Part shown: positions 40,679 through 50,636 of the stretch, piece after piece
How the letters are laid out: the number at the start of each line of letters is the position of its first letter
How positions within the stretch are numbered: position 1 is the stretch's first letter
Source: Fusobacteriales bacterium
Lineage (GTDB): Bacteria > Fusobacteriota > Fusobacteriia > Fusobacteriales > Fusobacteriaceae
Reading direction: 5' to 3'
Assembly: GCA_020063625.1 (NCBI GenBank)
Contig: JAICDD010000010.1
Coordinates: forward strand, 1-64,000
DNA: 64,000 nucleotides
Translations under genes and position numbers: made by a program
The notes under the pieces: model-generated
The model's input: only the letters and a program-made list of their open reading frames with translations
Told to the model about the DNA's origin: nothing
The model's database searches: none

Positions 40679-42877
40679 TTAATCAAAAATATTTAAATTA
40701 TTTATTACTGTATCAATAGATTCTTCATCTGAATTTTTGATTTCGTTATCAATGTGAATATTATTATTAGTACTATTTTTAATATTATCCTCTTCTAATG
40801 ATTTAGGAAAAAATTTATCTAAACCATTTTTATATTTATTAGAATATTCAACAGGTTCATATCCTGTTTTAAATAAAGCTGTTCTTATACTATAACTTGA
40901 TTTATCACTTAGTAACCCATTTCTAGAATCAATATCTATATATTTTAATTCCTTTTCTTTTACTAAATTATCTAAAAATTCAAATTTTGTAGGTGTATAT
41001 ATACCTTCATCTATTAATCTTTGGACATATTGTCCCCAGATAGGTGCAGCAGCTCCTCCTCCTGTCATCCATCTACCCATTGGAGTGTTATTATCTCTTC
41101 CTAGATATAGAGTAGTAACAAAATCCGGAGTATATCCACTAAACCAAGCACTTCTAAATCCATTAGTAGTCCCTGTTTTACCTGCTTGGTCAATATATTC
41201 TCTTTTATTAGTTTTAGGATTTAGATATTTCACACGAGCAGCTTTACCAGAACCATTTTCAACTACATCTTTCATCATATGCACAAGCATAGCAAGAGCT
41301 GTATTATCAACTATTTTTTCTTTTTCAATATTATTTTCAAATAATACTTTTCCATATCTATTTGTTACTTTTGTAATGAAAATAGGCTTTACTTTATATC
41401 CACCATTTGAAAAAGGAATATATGCTTTTGCTAATTCAAATGGTGATAAGCTTAAACTTCCAAGTGCAATTGTTAGATTATAAGGTATTTCGGAAGTTAT
41501 ACCAAATCTTCTTGCTTCAGTAATTAAATTTTTAATACCTACTTTTTGTAATAAATTTATAGCAGGAATATTTCTAGAACGTTCCATAGCTTCTAATATA
41601 GTAATATTTCCTTCAAATGTTCCAGAGTAATTTTCAGGTTTCCAATCTCCAAATTCTAAAGGACTATCTTCAACAACTAAATTCATTTGATAATTATATT
41701 TTAATGCAGTATAGTATAAAAATGGTTTAAATGATGAACCTGGCTGTCTTAAAGCTTGAAAGGCCCTATTAAAGTTTTTACTTTTATAATTTTTACCACC
41801 AATAACAGCTTTTACATATCCTGTATTAGAGTCTATAGTAATAAGTGCACCATCTAAATCAGGATTATTTTTAAATATATTTGAATTTGTAAAAACATCT
41901 TCCGCTATCCTTTGCATACGAAGATCTAAAGTAGTATATATTTTCATTCCACCTTCATATATCTCTTTTGCTTCAAACATTTCAAATATTTTTTTATCAA
42001 CTAAATCGACAAAATCTGGTGCAATTAAACCTCTATGAGCTCTTCTATTTTTTAATATAATAGAAACATATGGGTTTTCTCTATCTTCATCAGTTGCTTT
42101 ATCTTCAAGTATGAATTTTACTTTTTTAGCATCATCATATTGCTCTTTTGTAATAAAACCAAATTTTAACATTTGATTTAAAATAAGATTTTTTCTTTTT
42201 ATAGCATTATCAAGATGTCTTATAGGTGAATATTTCGCAGGTCTATTTGGTACACCAGCAAGAAGTGCAGCTTCTGCAAGGTTAAGTTCATATAATTCTT
42301 TTCCTAAAAATACATGTGCACTTGTTTTTATACCATAAGCACCTTCACCAAAATATATTTCATTTAAATATTTTTCTAATATTTCATCTTTTGTATAATG
42401 TTTTTCTATTTCAATAGCTATAAGGGCCTCTTTTATTTTTCTCATTATTCTACGTTCATTTGTAAGAAATGCATTTTTTACTAACTGTTGAGTAATAGTA
42501 CTACCACCAGGAACATTTCTTTTTGCTAAGATATATTTAGGAGCCATTATAATAGATTTTATTACTCTAAGAGGGTCAAATCCATAATGTGTTCTAAAAT
42601 TTTTATCTTCAATAGCTAAAAATGCATTTTGAACTTCAATAGGAATCTCATTAATTTTTGCAATTTCTCTATTCTCTTTGTAAAATTTATCTATTATTTC
42701 TCCATTTATATCGTATATTATTGTTGGAATTATAGGGTCATACTCTTCAATAAGTTTTGTTATATCAGGTAAATCACTATATGCTTTATAAATTAAAAAA
42801 AATCCAAATCCAACAACACTTGAAAATGATATTATTAAAAATGATAGTATAATAGCTAATTTGTTAAACTTTTTCAT
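40679..42877 (-). CDS. Penicillin-binding protein 1A (transglycosylase/transpeptidase)
   Basis: EDKNFRTHYGFDPLRVIKSI, PGGSTITQQLVKN, RQPGSSFKPFLYYTAL (SxxK), KTGTT. Confidence 0.95.
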   Translation of the reverse strand: MKKFNKLAIILSFLIISFSSVVGFGFFLIYKAYSDLPDITKLIEEYDPIIPTIIYDINGEIIDKFYKENREIAKINEIPIEVQNAFLAIEDKNFRTHYGFDPLRVIKSIIMAPKYILAKRNVPGGSTITQQLVKNAFLTNERRIMRKIKEALIAIEIEKHYTKDEILEKYLNEIYFGEGAYGIKTSAHVFLGKELYELNLAEAALLAGVPNRPAKYSPIRHLDNAIKRKNLILNQMLKFGFITKEQYDDAKKVKFILEDKATDEDRENPYVSIILKNRRAHRGLIAPDFVDLVDKKIFEMFEAKEIYEGGMKIYTTLDLRMQRIAEDVFTNSNIFKNNPDLDGALITIDSNTGYVKAVIGGKNYKSKNFNRAFQALRQPGSSFKPFLYYTALKYNYQMNLVVEDSPLEFGDWKPENYSGTFEGNITILEAMERSRNIPAINLLQKVGIKNLITEARRFGITSEIPYNLTIALGSLSLSPFELAKAYIPFSNGGYKVKPIFITKVTNRYGKVLFENNIEKEKIVDNTALAMLVHMMKDVVENGSGKAARVKYLNPKTNKREYIDQAGKTGTTNGFRSAWFSGYTPDFVTTLYLGRDNNTPMGRWMTGGGAAAPIWGQYVQRLIDEGIYTPTKFEFLDNLVKEKELKYIDIDSRNGLLSDKSSYSIRTALFKTGYEPVEYSNKYKNGLDKFFPKSLEEDNIKNSTNNNIHIDNEIKNSDEESIDTVINNLNIFD

Positions 42878-42881
42878 AGAA

Positions 42882-43922
42882 TCACCTATTTTTTTGTCTT
42901 AATTGTCCGCAAGCACCATCAATGTCACTACCTTTTTCCTGTCTAAATGTTACATTAACTTTTCTTTCATTTTTTAAATATTCATAAAAACTTTTCATTT
43001 TGTTTTCATGAGGTCTTTCCCATTCTTTTCCTTCAACAGTGTTATAAGGAATTAGATTAAGAATATGGTCAAATTCATGCATTAAATCTGCTAATCCTTC
43101 CATATCACTACGACCAACATTAAAATTTTTAATCATTATGTATTCAAAACTAATTCTTCGTTTTGTCATACGTTGATATTCTTTTAATACAGTTATTAAA
43201 TCTTCTAATGGATATCTTTTGTTTATAGGAATAATTTTATCTCTTTTATCATTAAATACTGAATGTAGAGATATTGCTAATTCTATTTGAAGCTTTTCTT
43301 CCATTAATCTTTCAATTCCTGGAACAATTCCCGAAGTAGAAACAGTAATTTTTCTAATTGAAAAATCAAGTCCATTTTTATCAGTTAAAATTTTAATTGA
43401 TTTTATAAGATTATCAATATTTAAAAATGGTTCTCCCATTCCCATAAATACAATATTATTAATTTTAGAGTCTCTTTTTTCTAACCTTCTATTTAATGTA
43501 TAAACTTGATTTAATATCTCATGTACTTCAAGATTTCTTACAAATCCATCTATTCCAGTAGCACAAAAGTCACATTTAACAGGACATCCAACTTGAGTTG
43601 ATACACAGATAGTATATCTATCTTTATGTTTTAAAAGTACAGTTTCTATAGTTGTTTTATCTTCTAATTCAAACAAATATTTTTCTGTTCCATCAATTTT
43701 TGATATTTGTTGCTGTAATACATTAAATAAAGGAATATATGCTTTTTCAGCTAATAATTCTCTATTTTTTAATGAAATATTTGTCATTTCATCTATTCTT
43801 CTTATAAGTTTATTATGTAGCCAAGAATATATCTGTTTTACATTAAATTTTTTAAAACCTAGTTCTAATAAAAATTTTTCAAGTTCATCATATGATGCGT
43901 TTAATAAATTAAATTTATTCAA
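42882..43922 (-). CDS. rlmN: 23S rRNA (adenine(2503)-C(2))-methyltransferase
   Basis: [19 protein letters not shown] radical SAM motif; [15 protein letters not shown]; terminal [11 protein letters not shown]. Confidence 0.97.
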   Translation of the reverse strand: MNKFNLLNASYDELEKFLLELGFKKFNVKQIYSWLHNKLIRRIDEMTNISLKNRELLAEKAYIPLFNVLQQQISKIDGTEKYLFELEDKTTIETVLLKHKDRYTICVSTQVGCPVKCDFCATGIDGFVRNLEVHEILNQVYTLNRRLEKRDSKINNIVFMGMGEPFLNIDNLIKSIKILTDKNGLDFSIRKITVSTSGIVPGIERLMEEKLQIELAISLHSVFNDKRDKIIPINKRYPLEDLITVLKEYQRMTKRRISFEYIMIKNFNVGRSDMEGLADLMHEFDHILNLIPYNTVEGKEWERPHENKMKSFYEYLKNERKVNVTFRQEKGSDIDGACGQLRQKNR

Positions 43923-44035
43923 TTTTTGACACTCCTTCTTTTATTTGTTTCCTCTTATTTTATCATAAAAACATTACTTATACAATTTAAATATATTAAA
44001 CAAAAAAATAAAGCTTGGAAAAGCTCTATTTAAAA

Positions 44036-44566
44036 TTATTTATTTAATTTTTCTAGTTTTTCTTTTAATCTATTTTCTAAATAAATATTTCTATATTTTA
44101 AGTTTTCTATAAAATATTTACTTTCAGTTATAATATCATTTAAATTTTCAAGATTACAATTTTCAGTATCTAATTTTGTAATTAATTCAGCTAATTTAAC
44201 AATACTAGCCTCTTTAAAAGTGGAATTAATTCTTTTAATATTATTTTTTAATGATTCTTCTTTTTCATTTATTGTTTTATCTTTTGTAATAGCCAAAACA
44301 GTAGTTGCTACTTGTATTCCAAAATATTCTTTTAATTCATTAAAGTTTGTTTTTGTATTATCTAAAATATCATGAAGTAATGCTGTTTGAACTGCAATTT
44401 CTAGATTAAAATCAGGATTTTCATTATAAGCAATAAATACTTCCATTGCAACAGTAGAAAGATATGTTAAATAATTTGCTTCAATACAAGAAATTTTATC
44501 ATTTAGATATTTTTCACCAACATATTTTATTGCTTTTCTATAACTATCTTGTATCATAATTTTCAC
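44036..44566 (-). CDS. HD domain protein (RelA/SpoT hydrolase-like)
   Basis: AVQTALLHDILDNTKTNFNELKEYFGIQVATTVLAITKDK. Confidence 0.75.
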   Translation of the reverse strand: MKIMIQDSYRKAIKYVGEKYLNDKISCIEANYLTYLSTVAMEVFIAYNENPDFNLEIAVQTALLHDILDNTKTNFNELKEYFGIQVATTVLAITKDKTINEKEESLKNNIKRINSTFKEASIVKLAELITKLDTENCNLENLNDIITESKYFIENLKYRNIYLENRLKEKLEKLNK

Positions 44567-44861
44567 TCCTCAAATACTCTTTATTTATAAGTATAATTAA
44601 TTTTTTTGATTTTTTCAAGTAATTATTTAACACTATCGTTTGACGGGATATGGTAGAGATTTATACAGGAAAAAGTGATTGCTTGATTTTGAAAAGAAAA
44701 ATAAATAAGTGATATTTAATATAAAAAATGAAAAAACAGTTTAAAATAAACAATAATATAATAAAAAAGGATTTTAAAATAGAAAATTTAATAAGTTTTG
44801 TTTTATATGGAAATATATAGTATAGGAACAATAGTAATTAAAATTAAACAAATATATTAGG

Positions 44862-44970
44862 AGATTAAAAAGCAAATTTTTATTGAATAAATTAAAAACG
44901 AAACCTTTAAAATTAAGAAATCGTTTAATTAATTTATTTTTTAGATGTACTTTTCAGTCTCCCTCTTTTT
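44862..44970. repeat. Nested hairpin element (about 110 nt)
   Basis: Outer ggagattaaaaagca...tgtacttttcagtctccctc; inner aaaaacgaaacctttaaaattaagaaatcgtttaa. Confidence 0.55.
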
Positions 44971-45323
44971 TTATTTGTTGAATTAAATTTTTAAATTAAA
45001 ATTTCAAATTGAATTTATAAAAAAATAAGTAAATTATTTTTATAAAATAATAAGCTACATATAAAGAAATTATAATAAAAAATAGTTTATCTATACTCTA
45101 CTATATACTTATATTAATTAGTTAATATTATTTGAAATGAAAACATACAAACAATAGTTGTATGTTAAAAAATAGAACAAAAGAAAATTTTTTGGATATA
45201 TATATTATAAAATATGATTATTTCAAAATACTCTTAACAAGCTATTTTGTTAAATTATATTTAACTTATTGTATATAAATATAATATTAATGAATTTTAA
45301 TTTAACAAAAAACAAAAAATAAC

Positions 45324-45352
45324 TTGACAATACAAAAAAATAGGAGTAATAT
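45324..45352 (+). promoter_or_regulatory. Sigma70-type promoter of hydrogenase operon
   Basis: TTGACA (45324-45329), 17-nt spacer, TAATAT (45347-45352). Confidence 0.55.
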
Positions 45353-45407
45353 CCAACTAGATAATATGTGAAAAAAATAATATAGTTTATTTTAGAAAGG
45401 AGAGAAT

Positions 45408-45680
45408 ATGGATATATTTGTCTGTATGGGAACATCGTGTTATATTAAAGGTTCTCCAGACATAGTTGAGATATTAAAAAGAAAATTAGACAACTATAAT
45501 GGAATTGAAAATATAAAAATTCATTTAAAAGGTTCCTTTTGTTTAGGCCCATGTATAGAAGGAATAGTTGTAAAAGTTGGAGATAAAATTTTTAAAAATA
45601 TTAATAAAGACAATATTTATGAAAAAATCAAATACGAGATTATACCTTATATAGAAGAAGATAAATGGAGGTTAAAATGA
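45408..45680 (+). CDS. NuoE-like (thioredoxin-fold) [2Fe-2S] protein
   Basis: MGTSCYIKG...LKGSFCLGPCIEGIVVKVGDKIF; Cys pattern of 2Fe-2S thioredoxin-like ferredoxins. Confidence 0.85.
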   Translation: MDIFVCMGTSCYIKGSPDIVEILKRKLDNYNGIENIKIHLKGSFCLGPCIEGIVVKVGDKIFKNINKDNIYEKIKYEIIPYIEEDKWRLK

Positions 45681-46180
45681 GTAAAAATGTATGGGAAATT
45701 ATATGGGATTATGATCCAAATGGTATTTTAGTTGTAGATAATAATTTTAATATACAGATAGTTAATTCTGCTTTTTTAAAATATTTTAAACTAGAAAATG
45801 AAGATATAATAGGTAGAAAAATAACAGATTTTTTTGATGATATTCAAGATATTATAGCAGTATCATTAAATGAAAAAAAAGTAATTAAAAAAATTAAAAA
45901 TTATTCAGAACATAATTTACACTTATCAGAGATTACTTTTAAATTGGAAGAAAAAAATTTAGTTGCAAAAATATTTCATGATGTAACAAATGAGATTCAA
46001 AGAGAAAATAAAATTAATAATTTTAAATTTCAAATATTAGAAGAAGTAGAAAAAATAGTAGATAAACAGATGAAAGTAGGACAAGAGGTAGCATCAATAT
46101 TAGGAGAAACAATAGCTGAAACAAAATCAAGCCTAATAAAATTATCTGATGTAATAAAAAATGAAGCAAATGAAAGTTAG
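45665..46180 (+). CDS. PAS domain protein with C-terminal helical region
   Basis: NGILVVDNNFNIQIVNSAFLKYFKLENEDIIGRKITDFF...VAKIFHDVTNE. Confidence 0.8.
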   Translation: MEVKMSKNVWEIIWDYDPNGILVVDNNFNIQIVNSAFLKYFKLENEDIIGRKITDFFDDIQDIIAVSLNEKKVIKKIKNYSEHNLHLSEITFKLEEKNLVAKIFHDVTNEIQRENKINNFKFQILEEVEKIVDKQMKVGQEVASILGETIAETKSSLIKLSDVIKNEANES

Positions 46181-46191
46181 GAAGTGAGATT

Positions 46192-47349
46192 ATGAAATCT
46201 GCTACAGTATATAAAAAAAGTATAAATCATCATGGAGAAAAAGTATGTGGTGATAACTTTCAAATGAGAAAAACTAAAAATTCTAAAATATTTATATTAT
46301 CAGATGGACTTGGAAGTGGAATAAAAGCTAGTATTTTATCTATATTAACAACAGAAATAATAGCTACAATGTTTGAAAGTGAAGTAATGGTTCATGAAAT
46401 ATTGGATACAATAACAAAATCATTACCTGTTTGTCAAAAAAGAGGGATAGCTTATTCAACATTTACAATAGTAGAAGTTTTTAATGATGGTAAAGTATTG
46501 ATTGTAAATTATGATAATCCAGATCCTTTAGTAATAAAAAATAAAAGTATATTAGATATACACTATGTAGAAGAACTAATTAATGATAAATTGATAAAAA
46601 AGGCAAAACTTGAATTACATGAAAATGATGTAATATATCTGTTTTCAGATGGAATGTTAAATGCAGGACTTGGAAATATAATGGATTTTGGTTGGGGATG
46701 GGAAAAATTTACTGAGTATTTAACTAGAGTATATTTAAAAAACTTAAATATAAAAGAATCTGTTGATAGTATGTTAGAACTTACAAATATATATTATGGT
46801 AATAAACCTGGAGATGATGCTACTTTAATTGCTATAAAATGTATTGAAAATCCATATCTAAATATATTTACAGGGCCTCCACTTGATAAAAAAACTGACT
46901 ATTATTATGTAAATAAATTTATGGAATCAAAAGGGAAAAAAATCACTTGTGGAGGAACAACTTCTAATATAATATCTAAAATGATAAATAAAGAGATTGA
47001 TATTGATTTAGATCAAGAACTTAGAGATTTACCACCATATGGAAAAATGGAAGGTATTGACTTGGTTACAGAAGGTGTTCTTACAATAAAAAAATTAATA
47101 GAATTATTGAAAAGTTGTAAAACAGATATGTATGAATTAGATTTTATTGGACAATTAAATGGTGCTGAAAAAATATTTTTATATATTCGTGAAAGTGATG
47201 AAATAAATATGTTAGTAGGTAGAAAAGTAAATGCATTTTATCATAATCCTGATCTACCTTTTGATATGTCTATTCGTTCCAATTTAATTAGAGAATTAAA
47301 ATTTAATTTAGAAAGATTGAATAAAAAAGTTATTATAGAATATTGTTAA
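46192..47349 (+). CDS. SpoIIE family (PP2C-type) protein phosphatase
   Basis: VCGDNFQMRKTKNSKIFILSDGLGSGIKASILS...VIYLFSDGMLNAG...NKPGDDATLIAIK. Confidence 0.9.
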   Translation: MKSATVYKKSINHHGEKVCGDNFQMRKTKNSKIFILSDGLGSGIKASILSILTTEIIATMFESEVMVHEILDTITKSLPVCQKRGIAYSTFTIVEVFNDGKVLIVNYDNPDPLVIKNKSILDIHYVEELINDKLIKKAKLELHENDVIYLFSDGMLNAGLGNIMDFGWGWEKFTEYLTRVYLKNLNIKESVDSMLELTNIYYGNKPGDDATLIAIKCIENPYLNIFTGPPLDKKTDYYYVNKFMESKGKKITCGGTTSNIISKMINKEIDIDLDQELRDLPPYGKMEGIDLVTEGVLTIKKLIELLKSCKTDMYELDFIGQLNGAEKIFLYIRESDEINMLVGRKVNAFYHNPDLPFDMSIRSNLIRELKFNLERLNKKVIIEYC

Positions 47350-47400
47350 ATAGATTTATCTATATATTGAATAAAAAAGATAAAAGAAGAGGGGAGTAAT

Positions 47401-47643
47401 ATGAATATTGATATATGTATAGGGACTACATGTCATCTAATGGGTGGAAGTTATTTAGAAGAAATAGTAAAAAAATACAAAGACAGTAAAGGAATAAAGT
47501 TTAGATATGTTACATGTTTTGAAGTATGTAATGGAGATATTCCTGCACCTGTTATAAAAATAGATAATAAATATATTGGTAATATGAATAATGAAAAATT
47601 AGAAAATATAATTAATGATTTTTTAAAAAATGGTGATGAGTAA
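47401..47643 (+). CDS. Second NuoE-like [2Fe-2S] protein
   Basis: ICIGTTCHLMGG...YVTCFEVCNGDIPAPVIKIDNKYIGNM. Confidence 0.85.
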   Translation: MNIDICIGTTCHLMGGSYLEEIVKKYKDSKGIKFRYVTCFEVCNGDIPAPVIKIDNKYIGNMNNEKLENIINDFLKNGDE

Positions 47644-49106
47644 TGGCAAAATTTATTTTTAATGATGCAATGAAAATACGAAGACAAACACTTATAAAAT
47701 TATCAACTTTATTAGAAGAAGATAGATTAAAAAAAGAATTACCAAAATTAAACAAAATAATATTAGAAAATACTAATAAAAGATATAGAATGTCTATATA
47801 CCATGAAAGAGAAATCCTTGCTCAAAGAATAAAACAATATTTAGGACTTGATTATACCAAATCAAAAGATTTAGAACTTTTTGAAATAGTAGATAAATTA
47901 GAAAATATTTTGTCTAATAAAAGTGAATATATATCAAAAGGTAAATTTTTAGATATAATTAAAGAAGCATGTGATGGATGTCCTACTAAAAAATACTATA
48001 TAACCGATGGATGTAGAACATGTGTAGCACAGTCTTGTATAAATGTTTGCCCTAAAAATGCAATAACTAAAACATCTAATAACAGAATGAAAATAGATGA
48101 AGAAAAATGTATAAATTGTGGCTTATGTGCAAACTCATGTAATTATAATGCAATTATAGTTCAAGAAAGACCGTGTGAAATAGCATGTAGTTTAAATGCT
48201 ATTGGGAAATCAAAGCAATCTAATGAAAATACAAATTCATTAGATAGTAATGATTTTAAAAGTGATAATTCTCCTAAAATAAACAAAGATTTATGTGTAA
48301 ATTGTGGTAACTGTTTTAAAGAATGTCCATTTGGAGCAATAGAATCTCCTTCTCAAATGTTGCAATTACAATATAGTTTAAATAATAATGAAAAAATAGT
48401 AGCTATATTTGCTCCATCTATAACAGGTCAATTTGGAATGAAAGTTAATAGCTTACAAATAAAAGAAGCCTTATATAAAATAGGATTTGATAATGTAATA
48501 GAAGCAGCTGTTGGTGCTGATGAAGTAGCTAAAGAAGAAGCTAAAATTATAGAAAATAGTGATGAATTAGTTACTACATCTTGTTGTCCAGCATTTGTAG
48601 AATGTATAGAGAAGCATTATAATGATTATAAAAAAAATGTATCTCATGAATATTCGCCTATGTCTTTTTTAGCAAATAAAATAAAACAAGAAAATAAAAA
48701 TATAAAAATAGCTTTTATAGGGCCTTGTATTGCAAAAAAACAAGAGGCTTTTAATAATGAATTAGTTGATTATGTAATAACATTTGAAGAACTTGGAGCT
48801 ATGTTTATAGCAAAACATGTAGAACCATCTAAATTAGAAGGTGAAAATATACAAGGTAGTGATTTTGGTTGGAATTTTGCTAAAAGTGGTGGAGTAGCAG
48901 AAGCTGTAGTTAATAATATGAGTAAAGAATTAAAAATATTAAAAATGAATGGTTTGGAAGAAGCTAGAAAAACTTTTGGATTATTAAAAAAAGAAAAATA
49001 TGATTTATTAGAAGGAATGGCTTGTAATGGTGGATGCGTTGGAGGCCCTGGAATAATGATAGATTCAAAAATTGCTATGGCAAAATTAAAAACTAAAACA
49101 AAATAA
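47643..49106 (+). CDS. [FeFe]-hydrogenase with bacterial ferredoxin clusters
   Basis: H-cluster motifs TSCCPAFVECIE, IGPCIAKKQEA, EGMACNGGCVGGPG; 4Fe-4S motifs CINCGLCANSCNY and CVNCGNCFKECPFGA. ATG overlaps the upstream stop (taATGg). Confidence 0.93.
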   Translation: MAKFIFNDAMKIRRQTLIKLSTLLEEDRLKKELPKLNKIILENTNKRYRMSIYHEREILAQRIKQYLGLDYTKSKDLELFEIVDKLENILSNKSEYISKGKFLDIIKEACDGCPTKKYYITDGCRTCVAQSCINVCPKNAITKTSNNRMKIDEEKCINCGLCANSCNYNAIIVQERPCEIACSLNAIGKSKQSNENTNSLDSNDFKSDNSPKINKDLCVNCGNCFKECPFGAIESPSQMLQLQYSLNNNEKIVAIFAPSITGQFGMKVNSLQIKEALYKIGFDNVIEAAVGADEVAKEEAKIIENSDELVTTSCCPAFVECIEKHYNDYKKNVSHEYSPMSFLANKIKQENKNIKIAFIGPCIAKKQEAFNNELVDYVITFEELGAMFIAKHVEPSKLEGENIQGSDFGWNFAKSGGVAEAVVNNMSKELKILKMNGLEEARKTFGLLKKEKYDLLEGMACNGGCVGGPGIMIDSKIAMAKLKTKTK

Positions 49107-49153
49107 TATAAATAATTTAATATAATTATGAGTTCTTAATTTTTAAAATGATA

Positions 49154-49202
49154 CCTGTAAACTGGACACTAAAAAAAAAGTGTTCAAGTTTGCAGGTTTT
49201 TT
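49154..49202. terminator. Imperfect hairpin, terminator and/or IS end
   Basis: cctgtaaactggacact-aaaaaaaa-agtgttcaagtttgcaggttttttt. Confidence 0.5.
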
Positions 49203-49242
49203 TGTTATCATTTAATTAAATAATCACTGGGAGGTCAAAATT

Positions 49243-49653
49243 ATGGCTAAAAATTACTTTAATGATCAACAAGTTAATATTCTTTCTAAAAATAAATATG
49301 TTTTAAAAGTCTCTAATTCTTCTATTACTTACTCTGAAGAATTTAAAAGATTATTTATTCAAGAGTATTTTGCGGGGGCTTTGCCTCGTTTTATCTTTGA
49401 AAAATATGGCTTTGATTCTGAAATTATTGGTAAACGTAGAATTGAATCTTCGGCCTATAGATGGAAAAATAAATATCTTAAGGAAGGTGTTTTAGGACTT
49501 AAAGATACTAGAAAAACTAACTCTGGTAGAACTTTAAAAAGAGAATTAACTGATGAGCATAAAATCAAAAAAATGGAAGCTAAAATTAGATTACTTGAAG
49601 CTGAAAATGAACTTTTAAAAAAGATAAAACAGCTGGAAAGGGGAGGATTTTAA
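49243..49653 (+). mobile_element. IS3-family transposase orfA-like HTH protein, solitary remnant (no orfB)
   Basis: YSEEFKRLFIQEYFAGALPRFIFEKYGFDSEIIGKRRIESSAYRWKNKYLKEGVLGLKDTRKTNSGR...EAKIRLLEAENELLKKIKQLE: IS3 OrfA HTH plus leucine zipper. No DDE ORF follows. Confidence 0.7.
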
Positions 49654-49743
49654 AAAAATATCAAAATTTTTATTAAAAAAAATAAAAAAAGGAGATACAG
49701 GAAATTTTATAATAAAATAAATTGCTTATAAAAGTATATAAAA

Positions 49744-49785
49744 AAAGAAACTAGTTTATTATAATAAATTAGTTTCTTTTAAATT
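49744..49785. terminator. Long palindromic hairpin
   Basis: aaagaaactagtttattataataaattagtttctttt. Confidence 0.65.
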
Positions 49786-49825
49786 TAAAAATATTACACA
49801 GTTATTATTCTTTTAAGTATAAATA

Positions 49826-50161
49826 TTAAGATATTTTTATAGCTTTATTTATTTGAGTAATATTAATTTTTTTATTTTTTAAAATATCTTTTATTAACCT
49901 ATTAATTTCTCTACGTTCTTTGCCAAGTTCAGCATTTTTAATAATATGATCATCTACTCTATCTTCATAATCATATTTCATATTATTAAGTAAGTCGATA
50001 ATATAATTGTAGCTCATATTTGGTTTTAAATACTCAAAAAGATTTTCTATAAGTTCTATTCTTTTTCTGTTATCTCTTATTTTTCTTTCGTTGTCATTCA
50101 TTTCTCTTTTAATTTTGTTTTTTCTTCTCATTTTTCTTATTAGATTTAATATTGAATCCAT
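49826..50161 (-). CDS. Small highly charged helical protein of unknown function
   Basis: About 111 aa (MDSILNLIRKMRRKNKIKREMNDNERKIRDNRKRIELIENLFEYLKPNMSYNYIIDLLNNMKYDYEDRVDD...). aaagga RBS fits the internal ATG at 50161. Confidence 0.5.
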   Translation of the reverse strand: MDSILNLIRKMRRKNKIKREMNDNERKIRDNRKRIELIENLFEYLKPNMSYNYIIDLLNNMKYDYEDRVDDHIIKNAELGKERREINRLIKDILKNKKINITQINKAIKIS

Positions 50162-50511
50162 TTTACTCATTCCTTTAGAATTTTACATTAATTATTCGAT
50201 AATGTACTTTTATATTTAATTTTAGTATTATTCATCTAAAAATTCCGTTCTGTTTTTAAATTTATAAGTAATTTTAACATAAAAAACAGAACACATTAAA
50301 CTCTTTTTTTCTTTTTTTGAACATTTATCGTTTTGAAAGTACCAAATTCATCCACTGTAGTTTTTGTTCCAAACACAAACAACTAAACTCCCAAAAAAAA
50401 GAAAAAAACTTCGAAATTGTTTTAAAGTTTTAGAATATTGGAAATAATATTTATATCTATCTACTTATGTATAATTGGAATAATTAAAAATAAAGTGTAA
50501 AAATAAAAAAT

Positions 50512-50542
50512 TTGACATAAAGTTAACTTTAAGAAGTATAAT
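50512..50542 (+). promoter_or_regulatory. MerR-type promoter with 19-bp spacer and palindromic operator
   Basis: TTGACA (50512-50517), 19-nt spacer, TATAAT (50537-50542); perfect dyad TAAAGTTAACTTTA (50518-50531) in the spacer. Confidence 0.65.
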
Positions 50543-50636
50543 TATAATAGGATAACAAGCCTTATAGTTGACTGAAAGGAATAAAAATTAATTAAATAAA
50601 ATTTGATAGAATAAATTTAAAAAAGGAGGAAAGAAA

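Noticed and set aside
41085-41483. + strand 132-aa ORF
   Set aside because: Antisense to the well-supported PBP1A gene.
45250-45435. Minus 61-aa Tyr/Phe-rich ORF
   Set aside because: Low complexity in an AT-rich intergenic gap; overlaps the start of the NuoE-like gene and its promoter.
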